Positions 33,845-46,200 of a stretch of DNA of 64,000 nt are shown here, piece after piece. Positions within the stretch are counted from its first letter, which is position 1, and every line of letters begins with the position of its first letter. Origin of the DNA: Chrysomallon squamiferum (lineage: Eukaryota > Mollusca > Gastropoda > Neomphalida > Peltospiridae). The position numbers and the translations under genes were made by a program. The stretch is from NCBI GenBank assembly GCA_012295275.1, contig CM022666.1, forward strand, positions 11,736,577 to 11,800,576. The letters are read 5' to 3'. The notes below the pieces were generated by a model, which ran no database searches, had not been told where the DNA came from, and worked only from the letters and a program-made list of their open reading frames with translations.

Positions 33845-34088
33845 TAAAATATATATTATTAAATTAAAATATAATATACATTTAGTAAAAGGCTAAATGA
33901 AATAATAATAAAATTAGTATTCTGTATTTAACAGAAGTGTGTGTACTTACGCTTTTAGGATAAAAAGTAGATCATAATGATAGAACAAACTGAAATTCTG
34001 GAAAACAAATAAAACTTACCTGAAAATCAAGTTATGCCCTAACAGAGAGTGTTCTTACCTTATAATGAAAGCGTGTGGGCAGATTCAT
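24828..34088 (-). CDS. Type II membrane mucin with SEA module (seven exons)
   Basis: Not recognised as a named gene. Exons on the minus strand: 34059-34088 (start, MNLPTRFHYK), 30521-30846, 28250-28279, 27632-27738, 27275-27348, 26826-27037, 24828-26428 (stop). With one surplus base removed at about 30568-30576, every junction phase fits and the product is about 792 residues. Order: a cytoplasmic head of about 93 residues with Tyr and Ser motifs (NSVYGRAAKGYTMYC), basic QRRHTCR, a hydrophobic anchor at about residues 94-118, a SEA module at about 129-230 (FVSSIRLLDRNYTPGLSN... then QCTVLEFRNGSLIIRYQVNI), and a Ser/Thr-rich tail of about 530 residues. The basic residues sit before the anchor and there is no signal peptide, which implies type II topology. 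The tail suggests dense O-glycosylation. Membrane mucins with SEA modules are known, but usually with the mucin part N-terminal. Exons 1 and 3 are short and rest on phase and splice-site logic. Confidence 0.8.
26826..27738 (-). CDS. SEA module exons (27632-27738, 27275-27348, 26826-27037)
   Basis: Three exons in phase encode a SEA fold. The first gives TFVSSIRLLDRNYTPGLSNR and DEFSATQDEFCSE, the typical first strand and helix. The second gives LVKILKRPNSPVDSAGIQ and CTVLEFR. The third starts NGSLIIRYQVNI and continues to NDLANSLNEYLITEQKSG and LKVDTNHLCLLVD. The strand after the loop carries Gly-Ser followed by hydrophobic residues, the position where cleaving SEA modules (MUC1-type GSVVV) break themselves. 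N-glycosylation sequons are visible at NYT, NRT and NGS. The SEA module sits between the membrane anchor and the mucin tail. Confidence 0.8.
28533..28600. repeat. (ATT)n microsatellite in SEA-mucin intron
   Basis: About 20 ATT units with two ATC interruptions. Poly-Ile frames across it are artefacts. Two long T tracts (about 28912-28935 and 28950-28968) lie a little further right in the same intron. Confidence 0.9.
30521..30846 (-). CDS. SEA-mucin exon 2: cytoplasmic head and membrane anchor, with frame break
   Basis: The exon begins at an acceptor next to a polypurine/AAC-rich stretch and reads WPRLSSLHYGLEDDVVEYPE, then an Asp/Ser-rich segment, SVYGRAAKGYTMYCP and RRHTCRVVLVVFMI. This frame then meets TAG at 30565-30567. 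One base later, another frame continues as LSLLGVVVAAIVMAVL and ends at a strong donor (GTACGT) at 30515-30520. The two halves together make a single hydrophobic helix of ordinary length. The exon is 326 bases, where 325 are needed for phase. An indel or a base-calling error is therefore more likely than a real stop. Confidence 0.7.
30851..31118. repeat. AAC/AAT-rich repeat including an approximately 80-bp tandem duplication
   Basis: A segment reading aataatattaatattaata, tcagtattaatagta and ataacagtgacgacag occurs at about 30866-30935 and again at about 30951-31011, followed by further AAC and AAT runs. It lies at the acceptor side of the first intron of the minus-strand SEA-mucin gene, directly next to exon 2. 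Asn-, Ile- and Leu-rich open frames on both strands over this block come from the repeat. Confidence 0.9.
31545..31700 (+). mobile_element. Possible degenerate tRNA-derived SINE
   Basis: A box-A-like string (tagccgagcatg, near 31554) and a box-B-like string (ggttcaaatta, near 31608) are about 55 bases apart, as in tRNA-type polymerase III promoters. A simple tail with TGTC units follows at about 31658-31720. The stems do not pair like a functional tRNA. The evidence is weak. Confidence 0.15.
32105..32200. repeat. (TCTA)n-(TA)n microsatellite
   Basis: Tetranucleotide TCTA units pass into an interrupted TA tract. It lies in the long first intron of the SEA-mucin gene. Confidence 0.9.
32917..32958. 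repeat. (AAT)n microsatellite
   Basis: About 13 AAT/ATA units in the first intron of the SEA-mucin gene. Confidence 0.9.
33165..33258. repeat. (AAAC)n followed by a perfect (AAATT)n/(AATTT)n inverted repeat
   Basis: After a short AAAC run, about eight AAATT units (from about 33182) switch at about 33221 to AATTT units ending at about 33257. The right half is the reverse complement of the left, so the block can fold on itself into a hairpin of 35 or so base pairs. Confidence 0.9.
33763..33841. repeat. (CT)n microsatellite
   Basis: A pure CT tract of about 78 bases, a few hundred bases from exon 1 of the minus-strand SEA-mucin gene and within its first intron. On the transcript it reads as AG repeats. 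Confidence 0.95.
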
Positions 34089-36823
<2,735 letters not shown>

Positions 36824-37308
36824 ATGTGCCTGAAAAAATGGCTTCTATTTTTGTTGGTAATAATGTACCTCATTTCCGTTTCCGTCGGAAATCCATGGGA
36901 TCTTCTGACTTTAGACTGGCTCTGTAATGAGGACGGTACGCAGGCTCGAGACATTCCGTGGGACTGTTCTAGTTATCTTGTTTGTCACAAAGGAAAGGCA
37001 TATCCATTCAAATGCCGAACTGGAACCATGTTCAACACGGCAACACACAATTGCATTTGGCCCAGTGAAAAAAATTCCGGACGTTGCAAACAAAATCCAA
37101 TGGGTATACATATATTGTCTGCTATGCTTATACAATATCAGCAACGTATAATGCAATGGTTGCTTTAGATTACTGCAACCCAGAACAAAATAAGAATATA
37201 TTTTTAAAAAATACTTGGATACATATACACGCACACACAGACACAAACACACAAATAAATATCACAGAATTTCTTTTCTCTTTTTTAATGAATGCATTAT
37301 TAGTGTTG

Positions 37309-37356
<48 letters not shown>

Positions 37357-38248
37357 CAGTCTGCACGTTACCTATTATAACTGTAATTCGTCATTATAAA
37401 AATTGTAATTTTCAGTTTTCATGTTTAATTTACAGAATATCTAGACGTTATATGCCGATGGAATCCGAACGCCAAACTGGCTAGTCCCATTAGCTGTGGT
37501 CAGTATTTCGACTGTTCTCAATCTGGAAATGCTGCTCAGTATGCCAAATACGTGATGGAGTGTCCGTATCCAAAACTCTTTTCAGACAGAAACAGACGAT
37601 GTGAACATTTCAAGAGAGTAATGTGTGGAACTCGACAAATCCCCAAAGCACCATGTAAGATGGAGTCCACATCAGAACGACACACACACACACACACACA
37701 TACACAAATACATACATATCCGCGCGCGAGCATACACCTGACATCCGTGTGCGCTCTCACCTGCACACTCACATACACTGATTGTCTTCTTTAAATAAAA
37801 ATTAATTATGATATATATAAAATGAACATGTTATTTCCTACAGTGCAGAGGTAAGAGATTCATATGTCATGGTCTACTCTACTATTTTATAATTAATTGC
37901 TTTCTGTTTCCTTTGCCATTCTATAACGCACTGTATTCGTATTCATATAAAAAGAAAATACGTTATTTATTTATTTTTTAAAAGAACAAATAAATGAAAA
38001 CCGAAAACTGTTTCGTTTGTTTTACAGGTGACTATGTCCAGTATCTACAGCTGTGTAAGAAATCAAAGTGTAAGCCTTGTGAACAGACACATCCAAGCTG
38101 CAAAGATCGTAAAAATGGACTACAGCCAGTTTATAACGCACCGCAGTTTTACATGTTCTGTGACAGTGGAAGAACCATGGATATTAAACAGTGTCCACAT
38201 GATCAGAAGTTTTCTACAGACAGGAGAAGATGCATAACTGTACAGTAA
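36824..38248 (+). CDS. Secreted chitin-binding (peritrophin-A-like) protein, three exons
   Basis: Exons 36824-37103, 37436-37654 and 38028-38248 join in phase to give 239 residues. The start gives a clear signal peptide (MCLKKWLLFLLVIMYLISV, cleavage near SVSVG|NPW). Exon 1 then holds a six-cysteine chitin-binding type 2 domain (WLCNEDGTQARDIPWDCSSY ... NCIWPSEKNSGRC). Exon 2 holds a second (ISCGQYFDCSQSGNAA ... CPYPKLFSDRNRRCEHF). Exon 3 holds a third, more divergent one (CKPCEQTHPSC ... CPHDQKFSTDRRRC). One domain per exon, with intron phase 1 at both junctions, is typical of exon-shuffled modules. The expected role is binding chitin in an extracellular matrix such as gut lining, cuticle or shell. 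The exact protein is not identified. Confidence 0.9.
37311..37354. repeat. (TTA)n microsatellite in chitin-binding gene intron 1
   Basis: About 13 TTA units between exons 1 and 2. It accounts for the Leu- and Ile-rich open frames there. Confidence 0.9.
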
Positions 38249-38260
38249 TTGTAACAGTGA

Positions 38261-38266
38261 AATAAA
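38261..38266 (+). terminator. Candidate poly(A) signal of chitin-binding gene
   Basis: An AATAAA lies 13 bases after the TAA stop of the chitin-binding gene. It would imply a very short 3' untranslated region. In DNA this AT-rich a chance match is possible. Confidence 0.4.
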
Positions 38267-39284
38267 TCAACCGTACAACTCTAATCAGAACTTTTTTGTT
38301 TTAATTATGTCACTCTGTAACTGGAAGTTTTAAAGGGGAATTCTGACTCTTGTTAATAGAAACGTTTCGTCAACAGCAGAAGCTCTCTAGTTGACCAGTT
38401 TAAATTATTGTGACTTTCAAACACAGCATACATTGGTTAGTGTATGTCAGGCTGAATACTTAATAAAAGACCTTATAATAAGCTCTAATACCCATATCAT
38501 ATGGCCGCAAACTGTCCCTGTAATTGATAAAATTTCAAAATGTTGGATGTTGCCCTATTGCTGCCGTGTACGAAGGGACCCGCATAACACTTCAAGCTTC
38601 AGGGTCCCAATAGTCTAGGTCCACCATTGGTCATGGTATTAAATTAGAATCAGCAAACAGCGGAGTTAAAAACTAATCGGCTTATATTTAACATTCATTT
38701 CAAATTGAAAAAATATATATATATTCTAAATTGTTGGATATTAGCACTTTCTTGGATACTCTGAGCCAAATCTTAATATAAACGGAATGAAATATGAATG
38801 GCCTTGTTTAACTTTAAATCGAAAACCATATGTATTTATTAGCGCGCACGCATATACATACGCTGAAATTCTTGAAAAAAGGCAACTATTTACTCGAAAT
38901 ACCAAATAAATGATTGAATCCCATTATTATAAACTTTATAAAATCTAATTCGTTGTATGTGTGTGTGTGTGTTATGTGTGTGTGTTATTCTGTTGCTCCT
39001 CGATTTTACGGATCAAACCTAGCATACATATACTGTATGACATTTGTTTTCATTGTTTTTTGGTCTGTGTGTTGTTCTTACATTATTATATTAATGTATT
39101 ATATATCTGGTGTGTATACTAAAGCATAATATTTCGGTTTTAGTCCGTCAAATGGAGGGTCAGCAGTACCTGCAAATATGTGTGTATTTTGAATGTCAAT
39201 AGACATTCATTCATATGTGGTCCATGTAACTGAAAACAAAGTGTTTATCTTACAGAAGTATTCACATTTATACATATTTCCAAA

Positions 39285-39622
39285 AAGGACATAATAATAA
39301 TAATAATAATAATAATGAGTTGAAAATAATAAAATATACAAAATATATTTAATAATTTGTCAATTAGCAATAATAATAAGATTTTGTAGTTTTTAAAAAG
39401 GACATAATAATAATAATAATAATAATAATTGCCATTTATTTTTTTTACCTAAAATCTACGTTTAATGATGAGTTGAAATATGTTACATAAAATATACAAA
39501 ATATATTTAGTAGTGCTGATTTGTCAATTAGCACCATAATTAATGAAGATTTTTTTGTAGTTTTTTCGAAAATAATAATAATAATAATAATAATAATAAT
39601 TATTATTATTATTATTATTATT
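39285..39622. repeat. Diverged tandem duplication with (AAT)n cores, ending in an inverted repeat
   Basis: Two units share aaaaaggacataataataa, then gagttgaaa, aaatatacaaaatatattta, a tttgtcaattagca segment and gattttgtagttttt (the second copy has gatttttttgtagttttt). The first unit is about 39285-39402 and the second about 39403-39570. The second contains an extra stretch of about 50 bases. The end at 39570-39622 is (AAT)n followed by (ATT)n, which is self-complementary. Confidence 0.85.
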
Positions 39623-40266
39623 GTTGTTGTTGTTGTTTGTTTGGTGTTATTTTTTTATTTTTTTATTTATGTATTTTTTTATTTTTTTTAAACACTGTAT
39701 ATATAGTGTATATGTAACAGACATGATACATGCATTAATACAGTAAAACAAAGAACTGAAAGAAATTAATATTAATTTTTACTCTTGTTGGAACAGATGA
39801 ACTTCTTTCACAAACTAAAGCTCTATAGGAATTAACAGCGAAAAGTACGATTTTGTCACGTACCTATGCAAGGTAATTTATATAATTCTTTAGTTTATAG
39901 GCAGGCTCCGAAAAGGACAAATTAACGTCCCGCTTGTGATGGAGTAGGACGGAGAACAGACTGGATAGACTAACATATGCATACACTCGTTAATTAGTCC
40001 ATATACATTTTATTTTTTTTATTAATATCAGTAATAGGAGTTAGCCATTTATTGTTCGGTGAAACAGATCCCTACATGTAAATCGTTCCAATCCGGTTGA
40101 ATAGCCACTGCACGAAGGATGCCAAAAGATGTCGTCCTTATTTACTGGTTTCCTTCATTAGCTACGCTTTTTGTTTCTCATTTTAATGCTTTAAAAAGTA
40201 AATGATCTAGGATCAGTCAATCAACAGGAACCCATCATGTTTCTTTAATTTGTAACAATCTGATTA

Positions 40267-43200
40267 TGGATCTTGACGAATCAGGTACGTTTCAGATATT
40301 TAATTCTATATGTAAGGTGTTAATGAAATGCTACCATAAATCGTTATTTGTTTTTCAATATATATTAATATAAAGTAAAAGGGCACACGAGTGTTAAGGT
40401 TTATATGTCCTACATAGACTGACTACTCATAACACCGACTGTGACTGAGTAGTCTGTGCTTCTGGATTGTAAAACACTGTTTTAAACAGTTAGCATAGAT
40501 ATACTCATAGTACATACGGCAACACAGAAACAGTCACATTCACAGAGTACGTAATATTGGAGCATGAGACATTGAATAGAACAATTACATTTACAATATC
40601 ATTGAAATGAATATGATCGCCACAGTGATGAGTGAATTACTGATATAATTATATTTTTCATGAATAGCCACTGGCCCACTGTGACTGTATTTATTGTCAG
40701 TATAAATGTCATCATATAAAAATAACTGAAACAGATTTTTAGCAACAGCATTGAATAGGTATACAGTATTTACTATTGTATTCAGATTGGACTAAGATCT
40801 GTCAATATTTTGATTATGTTCAATTATCTCCCTCTACAGAATTATGATGGTACTGTTATGATGGTACTGTTATGCACTGTTGTTTAAGACGAAAAAGGTA
40901 AAAAGAAACAAAGGAAAAGGAAAATTAGATTGAAAATATGCCTCATCTTTGTAAATTAGTAGTTAGTTACAGTAATCATTGTAATTATTTTCATTATGCA
41001 GTGAGTGGTGGAAGTACACCTGTTCAGGATGAGCCCAGTTACCTTGAAGAGGATGGCATTCAGGTAAAAGTAAATCTTTATAATTACTGTGCTAATTGTA
41101 GCCTGCATTTCAGATGTCTTTTGTCATGAAAGAAACCTTTTTTCTCAGATACAGTCAGCTAGTTACACATTTGCTGACATTAATAAATGTATTATAAATT
41201 AAATTTTCCAACGTTTTCTTATTATGGTATATTTTAATAGGGAAAATGAACTTTGAAATACCAGATTTAAATATAATGCATTGTAAAGAGCTTGTCCCAA
41301 GCAAGAAAATTGTGTAAATTTAGTTTAGAAAATCTAGGCCTTTCATGTTTTAAGGATAGTCAGTAGGACAATGAGTAGTATTTTGTCTTTGCAAAGGCAC
41401 CATTTTTGGTGCCTAATGAATAATTTTTCCCAGAGAACATTTGTTCCCAATGGCCATTTCTATACACATCAGGATGAAATCTGATATACTTGTGTGCTTT
41501 TAACTGACAAATCCAAATCAGATTGCAGATTTTGAAAATTATTATAATAATTTCCTGGGTGAATATTCCATGACAAATTTTGGATTTTAGTGAGAACTGG
41601 ATGTGGATGTTTCTTTTCTTTAAAGTATGCCATGAATTAAAACAAAATATATGGGGGCCATCTCAAAGTCAAATAATTCTGAAATAGAAGGAATTCATCT
41701 GGGAAAGAACTGAAACTGAAATTATCATTCACCACTTTTTAATCTTGGACATGACTGGCATCAAATTAATATTACATGCCATCATGACTCAACAGTTGTT
41801 TTCGTTTCACAAAAGTTTGAGATGATACCTCATTTTAATTATATCTGGAAAATTGTGTATGGAATAGCAAAATGTGCTGTATAATTAGAGCAGAATCTGA
41901 AATAAACAAAACAAATAACAGTTTTCGTTTGAAAAGGCAATTCACCTGACATGAATATGATAAACAATACAGTAATGAATCTCATTTAACACATAAAGTT
42001 TATGACAGATACATTTTTATTATTTAAGGGTGTATTATCCTCACTTGTTTTGGAAATATTCCATTAAAGCAGTGATAATAAAATATAAATTAGGGGAATT
42101 AATAAATTAAAATCAAACAAGAAATTAATAAATTAGGGGAGCGTAATAGTTTTGTATTGAATTTAGACATATTAGACAAAATTATTCATTATTGGTGTTT
42201 TTACATAACATATATGTAGTTAGTGAAATTATTATAAGTACATGTAGACACATGATCCTATTTTAGTTAAGCACAGGCTTATTTTCTCTTTGCAGCCAGC
42301 TACTCCAGGGGATGGTGGACCACAGAGTCCTAAGGATATGTCTGATGAAGAATATCAGCCAGGTCTTGCTGATGATGACTACGTGAGTGATGGTGGTGAG
42401 GTGGAGCGAGAGGAGGTGCAGCAGGACGTTGATGATGATGACTGTGATGTTGAACGTGAAATGGTGGAACGAGAAGTGGAGCAAGATTCTGATGCTGAAA
42501 TGATTGAATCAGGTAATGAAGTAGGTCACATTCTTTCTCATTCTACCAATGACATGACTGAAGGAGGAATTTATAGTTCACCCATGAGTGTAGGCATGGA
42601 GGACCACTGTTCTATTCCTGTATCCCCAATAGTTGATAATGCTCCTATGTCTGCTTCAGAGGAGCCACTGTCAGAAGACAAGAGTTTGGAATCAACACCC
42701 AGTCCACAGCATTCAGTCTCCCCAAATCAAAGTTCACACCAATATATTGACAATGTAGAGCCTAATTCATCTAATGGCAGTGATTTACAGATTAAAAACA
42801 GTAGTACATTAATTTTCCCACTAGCAGATGAAAATGAACCTGCATCTTCAGATTTGCAGTTACCAGCTGGCAATGATACTGAATCCCTAGATGGGATAAT
42901 CTTGCAGAACTTTGAAGACGGAATAAGTTGTCCTGTATCAGGTAATGGACTACATGCTGATGATATTGGGAAAGGCCCTGAGTCTCCATTTCACAGTGGG
43001 CCAAACTCTCCTCTTGAGAATGATGCACTATCACCAAATGCTCCAGTTTATTCTCCAACAGGTAGTTCAAATGAGTTTTGCACATGGTTATGAAGGATTG
43101 AATATATTACATATTTAATTTTGAGAGCAACCAAAACAATTAAAAATTACAGTAAGCCATTAGTTTATTCAGTTTTAAATTTCTGTCACTTTATTTAGCA

Positions 43201-46200
43201 ATAAAATGACTAGTAACTCACAACATATTAGGAAACTGGATGACAAAACATGTTCTTAATAATACATTCATTTTATCTGACCAGTGCAGAAATCATCATC
43301 ATGTTGTATGCACTCATATTCTAGCTTGCATTTCAATATGTTTCATGTAAACTCTTGCTTTTGTTTAGTTGGAGCTGTACGTTTTGGCTTGCTTTGGTTT
43401 GTTTTTGTTCCACCATTCCTTTTATAAGTATCATATTTGCATATTATACTATTGCTGATATAGTACTAGGAGTAGTTCTAATAGATGAGTTTGCTTTTAT
43501 TTAAATTTCTGCAATTTATTGCATCTTGTTTTAATGATACAGTATAGACAACTTCTAATTCGTAACATTATTCATTAAAACCTAATGGAAGCTTTCTTCA
43601 AAGCAGATATTTTATACCAAAACCAACAGAACTAAAAATGTTATTAGTTGGTTCATACTGGATAAACATTTTATTGTGGTTTCATGAAATTCTGACTTCT
43701 ATGCTTATGTTTGCAGAAAAGACTACTTTGATAATGAAATGGTAGAAGATGAAATTTCTTAATGGTTCAGAAATTTATGAAACTGTAGAACATTTTTACT
43801 CATGGTACATGGAAAATCCTGGGTTTCCTCATCGACTATGAATAGCATTTCTTGTGTGTTATAGAAGCAAACTTATAATAATTACACTTGTTTTATTTTC
43901 TACCCCCTCATTCCTGCTTGATAACATTCTGCTATTAAGGGTAATTCCATGCATGTTTCAGAGGACTTTTGACAGTCTATTCAAATTCATAGATTTTGTT
44001 TTTGTTCACTAGGAAAAAACTATTTGCAGAGAAATTATGAATTCCTTTGGCCTTAAGGATAACTTTCAGTCACTTCTGAATTCTTTGTCAAACATTATTT
44101 TTAAATTTTATTTTATTTTTTATTTTTTATTTTTAAAAACATTTCAAACAATATGCTATAAATTGGCAAAATTTAAAATGTACGAATCTGCAGTTTAATG
44201 GAACACTACTCTATTCTTAAAAACTTTAAAAGATGTTATATATTAAATTATAAATATTAAAATTAAAACTAATTTATATTTAGATAAAAAAAAAAAAAAA
44301 AGTAAAAAAATATTATGACATAGTTATTTAAAAAATGTATACATGTGTGTGTATATATACAGATTAGGTTTAATAATACTTTGTACAATGAGAATAATTA
44401 TTTAGCACAGGGTAACTTAATCTGTCTTGTCAGAACATGATATTAAAGAGAGTAGTGAATAAGTATACAAGTAACTTTCTGAATTACCAGGCAAAAAATC
44501 ACCATCCCCAGAAGGAAGTATTCCCAGAACACCAAGGTCACAGTCTCATTCACCTCAAGGATCACCAATGTCAAACAATGGAAGCCATCCTGCATCACCA
44601 ACATCACAAAGGTCTCAGTCACCTGCAGGATCACAAATAATGGAATCTGGTTCACCACCTAGATCAAGATCTGGTTCACCAGCAGGATCAGCTAGATCAA
44701 GATCGGCTTCACCTCCAGGATCAGCAAGGTCAAGATCTGGTTCAGCTGCAGGATCAGCTAGGTCAAGATCTGGTTCAGCTGCAGGATCAGCTAGGTCAAG
44801 ATCAAGGTCACCTGCAGGATCACATAGGTCAAGATCGGGGTCACCTGCAGGATCACAGAGATCAAGATCGGGATCACCTGCAGGATCACAGAGATCAAGA
44901 TCAGGGATCACCTGATCAAGATCAGGATCACAGAGATCAAGATCAGGATCACAGAGATCAAGATCAGGATCACAGAGATCAAGATCGGGATCACAGAGAT
45001 CAAGGTCAGGGTCACCTGCAGGATCACTGAGATCAAGATCTGGATCACAGAGATCAAGATCGGGATCACCTGCAGGATCACAAAGATCAAGATTTGCATC
45101 ACCTGCAGGATCACAAAGATCAAGATCTGGATCACCTGCAGGATCACAAAGATCAAGGTCCGGATCACAAAGATCAAGGTCTGGATCACCTGCAGGATCA
45201 CAAAGATCAAGGTCCGGATCACCTGCAGGATCACAAAGATCAAGGTCCGGATCACCTGCAGGATCACAAAGATCAAGGTCCGGATCGCCTGCAGGATCAC
45301 AAAGATCAAGGTCCGGATCACCTGCAGGATCACAAAGATCAAGATCTGGTTCACCTGCAGGATCACAAAGATCCCGATCTGGAACACCTGCAAAGTCTAG
45401 AAGTGCATCACCTGGAAGTGCTGGAGGTTCTGATAAAGAAAATGATGATGATAATAATCAATCAGCTGTTCTCAGTGACAGAGAAGATAAGTTAGTAATT
45501 TGATTTCATACTATTCCTATTACAAATACTAATATTAAGTCAAACACCAAATAAAACGTAGTATCTTGTTTATTAATCAAAAAATCAATAAATAAAGTAT
45601 TCTATTTTGATTTAATGGACAGTAAAGAATATTTGTACAAAGAAAATGATTATTTAACATATGGATAAATATGTTAAATAATCTGCTTTCAGAGAAATGA
45701 TGTTAAGAAAACTGAATGTGTATCCATCTAGGTACATCAAATTGATAATTGTTTTAATGACTTATCATTATATTATTCATTGAAAGTTTTTAGATGTCAA
45801 GTATTTTTTGTTTTGTTCTTATGGACTTGCAACTAAGTGATAAACATCAGTTTTAACAGTGTGCATTGTTCATAATCTTTGATAATCTGTTTTGGAATAC
45901 TGAATGGTATTAACAGGGGAAATTATAAGACATGTTAGAAAGGTTAAGCATGTTAGTTAAATATAACAGTTATTGCACAGAATTATTTCATTGTAGTTGT
46001 GTGAAAACAATGTTTGTTAATTTCAATTCTAGTGAAGAAACACGAAAAGAAAAGTCACTTGCCTCAGACGAAGAAACTAAGAAAGGTAGGAAATATCCAT
46101 GATTTATTAAATTCAGTGATAATTTAATGGTATATAATACAGGAAATTTCAGTTACAGTGAACAAGAAGGATCTGAGAATATTTGCTCATTTCAAGCATG

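Larger units (their letters stand above)
38249..40266. other. Intergenic region before IWS1
   Basis: No supported gene. The 75-codon open frame at 38391-38618 shows no family resemblance and no splice signals. The region contains duplicated AAT-rich blocks (39285-39622) and presumably the IWS1 promoter and leader, whose start cannot be placed from sequence alone. Confidence 0.6.

Noticed and set aside
38391-38618. 75-codon open frame
   Set aside because: No family resemblance, ordinary intergenic composition, no transcript signals.
44908-45393. 161-codon antisense open frame, hydrophobic (ILIFVILQV repeats)
   Set aside because: It is the complement of the 33-bp IWS1 Arg/Ser repeat; the periodicity alone keeps it open. 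The same holds for the 44615-44911 antisense frame and the out-of-frame 45094-45495 frame.
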